From positions 1-21,988 of the forward strand of contig SKJZ01000200.1 of the NCBI GenBank assembly GCA_007121755.1: 21,988 nt of DNA, given 5' to 3'. Source of the stretch: Halorhodospira sp. Its GTDB lineage: Bacteria; Pseudomonadota; Gammaproteobacteria; Nitrococcales; Halorhodospiraceae. A model generated the notes under the pieces. That model saw only the letters and a program-made list of their open reading frames with translations. It ran no database searches and had not been told where the DNA came from. Within the stretch, counting starts at the first letter, position 1; each line of letters starts with the position of its first letter. Of the stretch, positions 1 to 7,997 are shown in pieces. A program made the position numbers and the translations under genes.

Positions 1-212
1 ACCTGGAGATGCCGCGGCTCGACGGCTTCGGCGCGGCCGAGGCGATCCGCGCCTGGGAGCGGGAAACCGGCCGGTCGCCGGTGCCGATTCTCGCCCTTAC
101 CGCCCACGCCCTTCCCGAGCATCGGGAGCGAACCGGCGCCGCCGGCTTCGACGCCCACTTGGTCAAGCCGATCCGCAAGCACGAGCTGTTGGCGGTGCTG
201 GCGGAGTACTAA
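1..212 (+). CDS. Response-regulator receiver domain, C-terminal part of a (probably hybrid) signalling protein; 5' end outside the window
   Basis: Only the last ~70 codons are present. The reading frame enters at base 3 with LEMPRLDG, and the two bases before it (AC) are consistent with the last bases of the phospho-acceptor Asp codon seen in the DLEMPR motif of the paralogue at 6682. The rest shows the second half of a CheY-like receiver: the ILALTAHA strand with its conserved Thr, then the invariant Lys in LVKPI, ending at a TAA. Over this stretch it is very close to the last receiver of the hybrid kinase at 3616-6921, sharing the runs RAWERETGRS, PILALTAHALPEHR and FDAHLVKPIRK, so the two are recent paralogues. 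This kind of receiver commonly sits at the C-terminus of hybrid histidine kinases, so the missing part is probably a kinase (inference). A stand-alone response regulator cannot be excluded. Confidence 0.85.
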   Translation, partial: LEMPRLDGFGAAEAIRAWERETGRSPVPILALTAHALPEHRERTGAAGFDAHLVKPIRKHELLAVLAEY

Positions 213-297
213 AGCCGCCGCCGGAGGAGTGGCGGGCGTGGGCCGTGTCGTTCTCCGCTTGGGCCAGCCACGTTTCGGCGCGGGTTCGTCTATCCAT
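211..297 (-). pseudogene. Possible remnant of a HEPN-domain protein gene (N-terminal ~28 codons only)
   Basis: On the minus strand an ATG at 297 has a good ribosome-binding site (GGAG, six bases upstream) and opens a frame starting MDRRTRAETWLAQAENDTAH followed by ARHSSGGGF. The WLxQAENDxxxAR pattern followed by a Gly-rich turn and Phe resembles the start of HEPN-domain proteins, the partners of MNT nucleotidyltransferases in toxin-antitoxin pairs. The resemblance stops at about 211, exactly where the + strand receiver-domain gene ends. Beyond that the frame only reads antisense through that gene and gives no HEPN sequence. No RxxxxH catalytic motif is present. I read this as the 5' stub of a gene truncated by a recombination joint near 211-215. 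The same frame is also open upstream to about 420 with coding-like third-position GC, but that part is not recognised. The HEPN assignment is from memory of the family. Confidence 0.35.
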
Positions 298-502
298 CGG
301 CGTCTCCGGCCGTGGTGTCGAGCAATTGTTGGCGTTAACCCGCAGTTCGGGCGCCTGCGCCAATGCCTTGGCCACGGCGTTGCGCAAATGATCCACCTGG
401 CGGCGGTGGTTTCCATACATATTGTGGTTCCATCGTCGATGGGAGATCATTAGAAGTCTTGGAATCGACGCCCCCGTCGCCCCGCAACCAGGGAGCCCCC
501 TT
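213..502. other. ~290-bp gap between two signalling genes; no intact gene seen
   Basis: Between the receiver-domain stop and the preferred start of the GGDEF-EAL gene there is no convincing complete gene. The left third holds the HEPN-like stub on the minus strand. The region 298-420, read on the minus strand, gives an open, coding-like stretch (it includes NHRRQVDHLRNAVAKALAQA) that I do not recognise. The right part, from 422, is open in the GGDEF-EAL frame and would be coding if that gene used the TTG at 422. I saw no clear promoter hexamer pair or terminator hairpin here. Confidence 0.4.
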
Positions 503-3500
503 TTGTCCGCCTCCGACTCTCCCCCGACCGGCCCCACCTCTTCCAACTTAGCCCCCGGCCCGGCGGACCGGCCGGAGGCCGAGTACCGCACGCTGGTGGA
601 GAACGCCCCGGTGGCGGTCTACCGCTGCGAGGCGCGGCCGCCGTGGCGGGTGGTACAGATCAGCGCTGGGGTCCATCACGTCACCGGGCGCCCGCCGTCG
701 GAGTTCCTGGCCGGGGGGCTGCGCTGGGCCGATGTCGTGGTGCCGGAAGATGCGCCACGGGTGGAGCAGGCGGTGGCGCGGGGGGTGGCCGATCACGCCC
801 GCTACGAGATCGAGTACCGCATCCTCGACGCCAATAGTGGGGTGCGGTGGGTCCACGAGGTCGGCCAGGGACAGCGGCACGGCGCCTCGGGGGAGTCGGC
901 CTATCTGGAAGGGGTGATCTTCGATATCACCGAGCGCAAGCGGGCCGAGGAGGATCTTGGCCGGCGGCTGGCCTATGAACGGTTGTTGACCAGCGTCTCC
1001 TTTATCGCGGTGCAGACCGACCATCCCCGGCGCACCCAGGAGGCGTGCGTCGCCGCTATCGGCGAGGCCATCGACGTCAGCCGGGTCTACATCTTCGAGT
1101 ACCGCCCGGAGACCGATCTCCTCGACAACACGGCGGAGTGGTGCGCTGCCGGCATCGAGCCGCAGATCGACCAACTGCAGGGAATACCGGCCGGCGATTT
1201 TCCGTGGACCATGGAGACGCTGCGCGGCGGTCAAGTGCTGCGCTTCGCCGACATCGACGAGATCCCGGACGCCGCCACGCGGGACGTTCTGCGGGTCCAG
1301 GATGTTCTCGCCGTCCTGATTGTGCCGCTCTTCGCCGGGGGGCGGCTGTACGGCTTTCTCGGCTTCGATGAGTGCACCCGGCACCGGGAGTGGCGGGATG
1401 AGGAGGTCGACTTCCTTCTCTCCATCTCCCGTGTCATCTCTCTGGCGCTGGAGCGCGGGCGCTCGGTGGAGCAGTTGCAGCTCTCCGCCAGCGTCTTCAC
1501 CTACGCCCGCGAGGGGATCATCATCACCGACCGCGACGCCCGGATCGTCGATGTCAACGACGCCTTTACGGTGATCACCGGCTACCGGCGCGAAGAGGCG
1601 ATTGGCAGGAATCCGCGCATCCTCCAGTCGGGCCGCCAGCGGCCCGATTTCTACGTGGGCATGTGGCGGGAACTAACCGAGATCGGGTACTGGCACGGCG
1701 AGGTCTGGAACCGGACAAAAGAGGGCAAGGAGTACGTCCAGTCGGCGACGATCAGCGCGGTGACCGATGGCGAGGGCCGGACTACCCACTACGTAGCGCT
1801 GTTCACCGATGTCACCGCCCAGAAGGAGCACCAGCGCCAACTGGAGCACATCGCCCACTACGACGCGGTGACCGGTCTGCCCAACCGGGTCTTGCTCGGC
1901 GACCGCCTGCGTCAGGCGATGGTCCAGGCGGACCGACGCGGCCAGCGGATTGTGGTGGCGTACATCGACCTCGACGGTTTCAAGGCGATCAATGACGCCC
2001 ACGGCCACGAGGTCGGGGACCAACTCTTAATGAGGCTGGCCCACCGCATGAAGCGCGCTCTGCGGATCTGCGACACCATCGCTCGGCTGGGCGGCGACGA
2101 GTTCGTTGCCGTGTTGGTCGACCTCGACAAGGTGGAGGACGGCACGCCGCTGGTGGAGCGGCTGTTGGCCGCCGCCGCCCAGCCGATACGCGTCGGGGAC
2201 GCCGCGCTGCAGGTCAGCGGCAGCATCGGCGTAACCTTTTTCCCGCAGTTCGACGAAGAGGTGGACGCCGATCAAGTGCTGCGCCAAGCCGACCAGGCCA
2301 TGTACCAGGCCAAGCTGTCGGGCAAGAACCGTTATCACGTCTTTGACGCCGAGCACGACCGTAACGTGCGCGGCCACCACGAGAGCCTGGAGCGCATCCG
2401 TCAGGGACTCGCCGACGGCGAATTCGTCCTTTACTACCAGCCCAAGGTCAATCTACGCAGCGGCGAGGTCACCGGCGCCGAGGCGCTGATCCGCTGGCGC
2501 CATCCGGAGCGCGGCATGCTGCCGCCCGGCCTCTTTCTGCCCGCGGTCGAAAACCACCCGTTGGGCGTCGAATTGGGGGAGTGGGTCGTGGACTCCGCAT
2601 TGGCGCAGATGGAGGCGTGGCGGGTTGAGGGGCTCGATCTGCCGGTGAGCGTCAATATCTCCGCCCACCACTTGCAACAGCCCGACTTCGTGCGGCGGCT
2701 GGAGGAGCGGTTGGCAGTCCGCCCGGATATCGATCCCGGCCGTTTGGAGCTGGAGGTGCTGGAGACGAGCGCCCTGGAAGACATGGGCCACGTTGCCGAG
2801 ATCATTGAGGCGTGCACCGCGTTGGGCGTCGGTTTTGCACTGGACGACTTCGGTACCGGCTACTCGTCGCTGACCTACCTCAAGCGGTTGCCGGCACGGG
2901 TGCTCAAGATCGACAAGAGCTTTGTACGAGACATGCTCGACGATCCGGACGATTTGGCCATCCTCGAGGGGGTGTTGGGGCTGGCTACGGCCTTCCGCCG
3001 CCAGACCATCGCGGAGGGGGTGGAGACGGCCGCCCACGGCGAACTCCTGCTTCAACTGGGGTGCGATCTGGCCCAGGGGTACGGTATTGCGCGCCCGATG
3101 CCGCCCGCGGATCTTCCGGGTTGGATCGATCGATGGGAGCCGGAGCCGGTCTGGTCGCGCACGCCGCGCGTCAGCCGGGACGATTTGCCGCTGCTCTACG
3201 CCGCGGTCGAGGACCGCGCGTGGCTGCAGGCCATCGAGGACGCCTTGGCGGGCCATCGAGAGCCGCCGCCGGCGCTGGACTGGCGCGAATGCCGGGTCGG
3301 CCAGTGGTTGGCCGGAGCCACGGAACGGCGGAGGGTTCGTGGTAGTTCCGATTTCGAGGCCATCGATTCGTTGCACCGCTCGCTGCACGAACTGGCGTGC
3401 GCCATTCTCGCGGCGCACGGCCGGGGAGAGACCGAACGCGCGCGCTCCCGCCTGCCCGAACTGCGTGAGTTGCGCGACCGGCTCCTGGAGCGGCTGGCCG

Positions 3501-3562
3501 GTATTCTCCAAAGGGGAAGATTGGACTCGGCGCCCGTTGATCGCGACCCGGCGATCCCCTAG
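503..3562 (+). CDS. PAS-GAF-PAS-GGDEF-EAL bifunctional cyclic-di-GMP synthase/phosphodiesterase with a C-terminal zinc-binding-like domain
   Basis: Predicted cytosolic c-di-GMP enzyme of 1019 residues. Approximate order: PAS (25-145), GAF (155-325, with the NTAEWCAAGI core), PAS (330-450), GGDEF (455-620), EAL (635-880), C-terminal helical domain (900-1010). The GGDEF motif is intact at 530-534, and RICD exactly five residues before it is a canonical inhibitory I-site. The EAL half keeps its metal and catalytic residues: E660 of EAL, N718 in VNIS, D781/D782 in DDFGTGYSS, K805 in KIDKSF, and E838 and E841 in AEGVET. Both activities are therefore plausible. The tail resembles chemoreceptor zinc-binding (CZB) domains: C930 and W935 in CRVGQW, H958 and H962 in HRSLH, although the usual first His (before a WL) is not evident. 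There is no ATG early in the frame. I chose TTG 503 because GGGAG lies seven bases upstream; a TTG at 422 (1046 residues) is the alternative. No transmembrane segments are seen, so input is probably soluble or bound ligand. Confidence 0.9.
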   Translation: MSASDSPPTGPTSSNLAPGPADRPEAEYRTLVENAPVAVYRCEARPPWRVVQISAGVHHVTGRPPSEFLAGGLRWADVVVPEDAPRVEQAVARGVADHARYEIEYRILDANSGVRWVHEVGQGQRHGASGESAYLEGVIFDITERKRAEEDLGRRLAYERLLTSVSFIAVQTDHPRRTQEACVAAIGEAIDVSRVYIFEYRPETDLLDNTAEWCAAGIEPQIDQLQGIPAGDFPWTMETLRGGQVLRFADIDEIPDAATRDVLRVQDVLAVLIVPLFAGGRLYGFLGFDECTRHREWRDEEVDFLLSISRVISLALERGRSVEQLQLSASVFTYAREGIIITDRDARIVDVNDAFTVITGYRREEAIGRNPRILQSGRQRPDFYVGMWRELTEIGYWHGEVWNRTKEGKEYVQSATISAVTDGEGRTTHYVALFTDVTAQKEHQRQLEHIAHYDAVTGLPNRVLLGDRLRQAMVQADRRGQRIVVAYIDLDGFKAINDAHGHEVGDQLLMRLAHRMKRALRICDTIARLGGDEFVAVLVDLDKVEDGTPLVERLLAAAAQPIRVGDAALQVSGSIGVTFFPQFDEEVDADQVLRQADQAMYQAKLSGKNRYHVFDAEHDRNVRGHHESLERIRQGLADGEFVLYYQPKVNLRSGEVTGAEALIRWRHPERGMLPPGLFLPAVENHPLGVELGEWVVDSALAQMEAWRVEGLDLPVSVNISAHHLQQPDFVRRLEERLAVRPDIDPGRLELEVLETSALEDMGHVAEIIEACTALGVGFALDDFGTGYSSLTYLKRLPARVLKIDKSFVRDMLDDPDDLAILEGVLGLATAFRRQTIAEGVETAAHGELLLQLGCDLAQGYGIARPMPPADLPGWIDRWEPEPVWSRTPRVSRDDLPLLYAAVEDRAWLQAIEDALAGHREPPPALDWRECRVGQWLAGATERRRVRGSSDFEAIDSLHRSLHELACAILAAHGRGETERARSRLPELRELRDRLLERLAGILQRGRLDSAPVDRDPAIP

Positions 3563-3565
3563 ACT
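3537..3565 (+). promoter_or_regulatory. Candidate sigma-70-type promoter for the hybrid kinase gene
   Basis: TTGATC (3537-3542) and TAGACT (3560-3565) are separated by 17 bases, each matching four of six consensus positions. The pair straddles the stop codon of the GGDEF-EAL gene and would start transcription near 3572, leaving a ~45-base leader before the kinase ATG. It is a pattern match only. Simple read-through from the upstream gene is equally possible, since the intergenic gap is only 53 bases. Confidence 0.3.
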
Positions 3566-3615
3566 CCCGCGCTGGTTCGAATATCAATAATAGACAGTCC
3601 GTAGACGGAGTCCAG

Positions 3616-6600
3616 ATGGGTGGTTCTCGTTCACTCAATTCCGCCCCGGCGGGTGATCCAACCGGGGAGTTCGTACACTTTCGCGAGGCGGTGCGGAAAA
3701 TCGCCACCGACCTAATCGACCCGCCCCCGGATGAGTTGGATCACCGCATCGACGCGGTCATCGGCCATCTCGGCGAGTGCTTCGCCCTCCATCGAGGCTA
3801 CGTCTTTCAACGCGTCGGGGACGGGGTTCTCGCCAATACCCACGAGTGGTGCGCCCCCGGCGTGCCGTCCCAGAAAGACGATCTCCAGGCGGTCAACGAG
3901 TCCATGGTCCAGTGGACCATGGGGCGCATGGCGCGGGGGGAGGTGACGGCCGTCGCCGATGTCGCGGCCCTGCCGGAGGAGGCGGCGGCGGAGCGGGAGG
4001 TGCTGACCGGCTTCGGCATCCGCGCCCTGATCATGGCCCCATTGCGGGGCGATGACGGCTTGCGCGGCTTTATCGGCTTCGATGTCGTCTCCGGACCCTT
4101 CGTCTGGAACGAGAACCACGAGATCGCCGTCCGCATGCTCGGCGAGGCCGTCGGTAACGCCCTCAAGCGGTGCGATCGCGAGGCGCTGTTGGAGCGGACC
4201 AACATCTTCCTGGAGTCGGCGCTGGATGGGGCGCTCTCCGCGATCTATGTCATGGATGGAGAGGACCGGTTCACTTTCGTCAACCGGCGTGCCAGCGAAA
4301 TCAGCGGCCACGATTCGCAAGCGCTGGTCGGTACCTCCGTGGAGGCCGTCGTCGCCCCCGAGGCGTGGCCGGAGATATGCGCCGCAATGCGCCGGGTGCG
4401 TGAGGAAGGGGCGGTCATCGACCGGGTCATCGTCCCCATCGTGCGCGTCGACGGCGAGCCACGGCTGCTCGAATACAGCTGCCGCCCGTTGGTCCTGCCC
4501 GGTGAGCCGGTGAGGGTCATCGGTTCAGCGGAGGACGTCACCGAGCGAATCGCCGCCCAGCGGGCGCTAGAGGAGAGCGAGGAGCGGCTGCGCAGTTACT
4601 TCGAGTACGCCAGCGACGGGCTGCTGGTCGCGGATGGTGAAGGCCGTCTTCTGGATGCCAATCCGGCGGCGTGCGAACTCACCGGGTTGGGGCGCGAGGA
4701 ACTGGCGGGCTGCGGCATCCCCGATATCATTGCGCCCGATCCCGCAGCGCAACAGCAGGCGTGGGAGCGCTTCCAACAAGTCTTGCGCAACGGCCGCGTC
4801 TGCGGCGACGTTCAAATTCAACGGGCCGACGGGTCGATCCGGACCGTGGAGGTCAACGCGGTGCGCATTGCGGAGGACCGCTACCTCGGTATTCACCGCG
4901 ATACGACTGAACGGCGGCGCATGGAAGACGCGTTGCGGTCGGCCCACGATCTCTCCCGCTCGATCATCGAGAGCCTGCCCGGGGTCTTCTACGTCATCTC
5001 GGCTGACGGCCGCTTTCAGCTCTGGAACCGCGGTTTCGAGGCGGTCTCCGGCTACTCGTCGCAAGAGATGGCATGTCTGCCGCCGGTTGATCTCTTTGCC
5101 GGCGAAGAGCGGGATTTGATTGCCGCCAAGATCGCTCAGGTCTTCGAGACCGGCAGCGCCCTGGTCGAGGCCAGTCTGGTCGCCAAGGACGGCACGGTCA
5201 CGCCCCATCTCTTTACCGGTACGCGGATGGAGCTGGAGGGTGCTCCCGTGTTGGTCGGCATGGGAATCGACATTACCGACCGCCAGCGTATGGAAGAGGA
5301 ACTCCGGCAGGCGAAGGCTGCCGCCGAGGCGGCGAACCGCGCCAAGAGCGAGTTTCTCGCGACCATGAGCCACGAGATCCGCACCCCGATGAACGCGATT
5401 ATCGGCATGGGTGACATGTTGGAGGAGATGGCCGCGGACGAGACGCAGCGGCGCTATGTGCATATCCAGCAGACCGCCGCTCAGAATCTTCTCGATCTGA
5501 TCAACGATGTGCTCGACCTGTCGAAGGCGGAGTCGGGCCACCTCGAGTTAATTGACGTACCGTTCGATCTGCAGGATCTGGTCGACGAGGTGCTGGAACT
5601 GATGGGCGACCGAGCCCGGGAGCGCAACCTCGATTTGATCGCCCAAGTACCGGATGAGGTGGCCTCGGTCCAAGGCGATCCGCGGCGGCTGCGCCAGATC
5701 CTGCTTAACGTGGTGAGCAATGCGGTGAAGTTCACCCCGCAAGGCGAAGTGGTGGTAAGCGCGGTGCGCGACACGGAAGATCCGCGCCTGATGCGGCTGG
5801 CGGTGCGGGACACCGGCATCGGGATCGCTGAATCGCAGCGGGAAAGGATCTTCGAATCGTTTACCCAAGTCGCCTCGGAGGGCCATCGCTACCCGGGGAC
5901 CGGCCTCGGGTTGGCGATCTCTCGCCGGTTGATCAAACAGATGGATGGTGAGATCGACCTGGAGAGCGAGGTCGATGCCGGCAGCGTCTTTACCGTCACG
6001 CTGCCACTGCCGGCGTGCGATGCGGTCGCTACGGTGGGCAAGGAGTGCGCCGTGACCGACCTCGGCGGGGCGCGTGTGTTGGTCCTCGATGACAATGCGA
6101 CCAATCGCCTTGTCTTGACGGAGTCGCTGCGCCGGTGCGGCGGCGGCGTCACAGCGCCCAAGGGGTGCGCCGACGGCGCGGAACTGCTGAGTGGGTTCGA
6201 GAAAGAGTGCCCGTTCGATTTGGTCCTGCTCGACTGCCGGATGCCCGGGGCCAGCGGCCTGGAGGTGGCGGCGTATATCCGTCAAACCCCGGCATTGCGT
6301 CACTTGCCGGTTGTGATTCTCTCTTCCGACGACCGCGCCGGCGATCTGAAGCGGGCGCGGGAATTGGATGTGGTCTACCTGCTCAAGCCGGTGCGCCGGG
6401 CGGCGTTATTGCGCGCTGTGGGGGAGGCGCTGGCCCGGGCCGACGCCCGCGTGCAGAGTGAGGCGGCGGCAGTGAGCATCGAGGGTTGCCACTGCGCCGA
6501 GGGGGAGGTCAATCCGGCCTGTCCACCGCTGAAGATCCTGTTGGCGGAGGACAACGAGGACAATGTGACCCTGGTGGAGGCGTACCTGCAGGGATCGTCC

Positions 6601-6921
6601 TACCGGATGGAGGTCGCCGTCGACGGGGAGGAGGCGGCGCAACGCTTCCGAGCCGCCGGCGATTTCGACTTGGTGTTGATGGATCTGGAAATGCCGCGGG
6701 TCGACGGCTACGGAGCGGTCGAGCGCATCCGGGCCTGGGAGCGGGAGACCGGGCGGTCGGCCGTGCCGATCCTCGCGCTCACTGCACACGCCCTGCCGGA
6801 GCACCGGGCGCGCACCCGGACCGCCGGTTTCGACGCCCACCTGGTCAAGCCGATCCGTAAACGTGAGTTGTTAGCGGTGCTCGGCGAGTACGCGGTCGGC
6901 AAGGGGGGCGCCTCGAGCTGA
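3616..6921 (+). CDS. GAF-PAS-PAS-PAS hybrid sensor histidine kinase with two receiver domains
   Basis: A 1101-residue cytosolic hybrid kinase with no obvious membrane segment. Approximate order: GAF (20-195, with NTHEWCAPGV, related to the GAF of the preceding protein), three PAS domains (200-320, 328-435, 450-560), HisKA with phospho-acceptor H586 in MSHEIRTPMN, and HATPase_c with the N box (NVVSNAVKF), DTGIGI and GTGLGL. Receiver 1 has VLVLDDN, D873 in LLDCRMPG and Lys in LLKPV. Receiver 2 has LLAEDNEDN, D1023 in LMDLEMP and Lys in LVKPI. No HPt domain follows, so onward transfer, if any, needs a separate HPt protein or the reverse direction. The linker between the receivers carries C958, H959, C960 and C969. 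ATG 3616 has GGAG six bases upstream. The gene ends 11 bases before the convergent ygfZ stop. The tandem position after a c-di-GMP enzyme with a related GAF suggests a common type of input, which is inference. Confidence 0.92.
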   Translation: MGGSRSLNSAPAGDPTGEFVHFREAVRKIATDLIDPPPDELDHRIDAVIGHLGECFALHRGYVFQRVGDGVLANTHEWCAPGVPSQKDDLQAVNESMVQWTMGRMARGEVTAVADVAALPEEAAAEREVLTGFGIRALIMAPLRGDDGLRGFIGFDVVSGPFVWNENHEIAVRMLGEAVGNALKRCDREALLERTNIFLESALDGALSAIYVMDGEDRFTFVNRRASEISGHDSQALVGTSVEAVVAPEAWPEICAAMRRVREEGAVIDRVIVPIVRVDGEPRLLEYSCRPLVLPGEPVRVIGSAEDVTERIAAQRALEESEERLRSYFEYASDGLLVADGEGRLLDANPAACELTGLGREELAGCGIPDIIAPDPAAQQQAWERFQQVLRNGRVCGDVQIQRADGSIRTVEVNAVRIAEDRYLGIHRDTTERRRMEDALRSAHDLSRSIIESLPGVFYVISADGRFQLWNRGFEAVSGYSSQEMACLPPVDLFAGEERDLIAAKIAQVFETGSALVEASLVAKDGTVTPHLFTGTRMELEGAPVLVGMGIDITDRQRMEEELRQAKAAAEAANRAKSEFLATMSHEIRTPMNAIIGMGDMLEEMAADETQRRYVHIQQTAAQNLLDLINDVLDLSKAESGHLELIDVPFDLQDLVDEVLELMGDRARERNLDLIAQVPDEVASVQGDPRRLRQILLNVVSNAVKFTPQGEVVVSAVRDTEDPRLMRLAVRDTGIGIAESQRERIFESFTQVASEGHRYPGTGLGLAISRRLIKQMDGEIDLESEVDAGSVFTVTLPLPACDAVATVGKECAVTDLGGARVLVLDDNATNRLVLTESLRRCGGGVTAPKGCADGAELLSGFEKECPFDLVLLDCRMPGASGLEVAAYIRQTPALRHLPVVILSSDDRAGDLKRARELDVVYLLKPVRRAALLRAVGEALARADARVQSEAAAVSIEGCHCAEGEVNPACPPLKILLAEDNEDNVTLVEAYLQGSSYRMEVAVDGEEAAQRFRAAGDFDLVLMDLEMPRVDGYGAVERIRAWERETGRSAVPILALTAHALPEHRARTRTAGFDAHLVKPIRKRELLAVLGEYAVGKGGASS

Positions 6922-6932
6922 GGTGGATGGAC

Positions 6933-7820
6933 TTAGTGAAAATGGAGTCTGACCCCGTTTCCCTTTTCCCCCACCCACAGGTCGCCGGCCTCAGCCATTT
7001 CGGTGCGTAGCGAGGCCAGCGCCTCAAAGGCGGCGCCGGTCGCGGGGGCCGCGACGACCACGTGGCCGGCCAGGCGGCCCTCGCTGTCGCGCACCTCCGC
7101 GCCTACCGCGGGCGGGGCGCCGTCGCCGGCGATGCGGTGGAGGCGTTGCTTGATGGTGCCCCGGTAGTGGGCCCGGGCCACCACCTCCTGGCCCGGATAG
7201 CACCCCTTGGTGAAGCTCACCCCGCCCAGTCGGTCAAGGTCGATCATCTGTGGCACAAGCTGTTCGCGCAGGGCTGCGCCGAGATGGGGAACCCCCGCGC
7301 GGATCTCGGCCAAGTGCCACGGTGAGGGATCGTCGTGGAGAGTGGCGTCCCTCTGTTCGATCCAGGCGGTGATCGCTTTGCCGGAGCCGGCTACCAGGTA
7401 CCGGGGCGTCTCCCCCCGCAGGCGGACCACCTGCAGCCCGTCCTCCCGGTGGACGCCGTCCACCTCCCCAGACTGCTCCGCCACCGTACCGGCGAGGCCG
7501 ATAACACGCACCCCGTCTTCCACTGCCACCCGCACCTTGGAGCGCAGTACGTACATAGTGAGCTTGCGCGCGGTCTCCTCGGCCAGCCCCCGGTCGATCA
7601 ACAGTCGGTAGCCGTCCCCGGTGGGCACCACGCGTATCAGCGCCGTGATGCGTCCCTTGGGGGTGCAGAGCGCCGCCAGCGGCGCCTGGTCCCCGCTGGG
7701 CGGCGGGATCTCATTGGTTAGCAGGCGATTGAGAAATCCCCGCGCCTCCTCTCCGGTTACCGAAAGGGCGGTCAGATGGTCGAGAGAATAGAGCCCTGCG
7801 GGCGGTTGCGATTCGCTCAT
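6933..7820 (-). CDS. ygfZ: YgfZ/GcvT-fold folate-binding protein, Fe-S cluster maintenance
   Basis: A 295-residue protein related to the glycine-cleavage T protein. In E. coli YgfZ supports repair or assembly of certain Fe-S enzymes in a folate-dependent way. The diagnostic KGCYPGQE motif is present (in SFTKGCYPGQEVVARAHYRG), followed by the usual IKxRL beta-barrel entry. The frame stays open far upstream, antisense to sdhC and sdhD. I place the start at 7820 because MSESQPPAGLYSLDHL matches the family N-terminus and GGAG lies eight bases upstream. It diverges from sdhC across a 177-bp spacer, which places an Fe-S factor beside an Fe-S-containing complex. The last residues, GNGVRLHFH, are encoded by the dispersed repeat at 6939-6960, so the natural C-terminus was probably altered when that repeat arrived. 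Confidence 0.93.
   Translation of the reverse strand: MSESQPPAGLYSLDHLTALSVTGEEARGFLNRLLTNEIPPPSGDQAPLAALCTPKGRITALIRVVPTGDGYRLLIDRGLAEETARKLTMYVLRSKVRVAVEDGVRVIGLAGTVAEQSGEVDGVHREDGLQVVRLRGETPRYLVAGSGKAITAWIEQRDATLHDDPSPWHLAEIRAGVPHLGAALREQLVPQMIDLDRLGGVSFTKGCYPGQEVVARAHYRGTIKQRLHRIAGDGAPPAVGAEVRDSEGRLAGHVVVAAPATGAAFEALASLRTEMAEAGDLWVGEKGNGVRLHFH
6939..6960. repeat. Short dispersed repeat, copy 1, at the convergent ends of the hybrid kinase gene and ygfZ
   Basis: A 22-base stretch, AAAATGGAGTC followed by TGACCCCGTTT, forms an imperfect palindrome around GTC-T-GAC. It matches the sequence at 12321-12342 at 17 of 22 positions. The GGGGTCAGACTCCATTTTC type of motif is, from memory, frequent between genes in several gammaproteobacteria. 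Here it lies inside the 3' end of ygfZ and encodes that protein's last residues. It may act as a weak bidirectional terminator or mRNA-end structure between the converging genes. Confidence 0.6.
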
Positions 7821-7903
7821 GGGTGATCTCCCCGCGGTTGCTGGCTGGAGGGTAACACCATCCGCCGGCGTACCGTGCCCCGGCCACCGATCAGCCCGCC
7901 TGG

Positions 7904-7930
7904 TTGCAACATTGTGGCGCAGCTTATACT
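7904..7930 (+). promoter_or_regulatory. Candidate promoter of the sdhCDAB operon
   Basis: The 177-bp divergent spacer between ygfZ and sdhC is AT-richer than its surroundings at 7904-7975. TTGCAA (7904-7909) and TATACT (7925-7930) resemble -35 and -10 boxes with a short 15-base spacer. The first box overlaps the perfect palindrome GTTGCAAC (7903-7910). A second candidate pair, TTGCAT (7942) and CAAAAT (7965), has a 17-base spacer. GCACC (7936-7940) and GGTGC (7956-7960) form an inverted repeat between them, a possible operator or leader hairpin. Which pair is used cannot be decided by eye. Confidence 0.4.
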
Positions 7931-7997
7931 TTATGGCACCGTTGCATTCTCTTATGGTGCAGTGCAAAATAGTGTCCCCGCTGTGCGGAGCGTTCCC

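Noticed and set aside
2453..3511. 352-codon open frame on the minus strand opposite the EAL region
   Set aside because: Antisense shadow; the sense strand has all EAL catalytic motifs in order.
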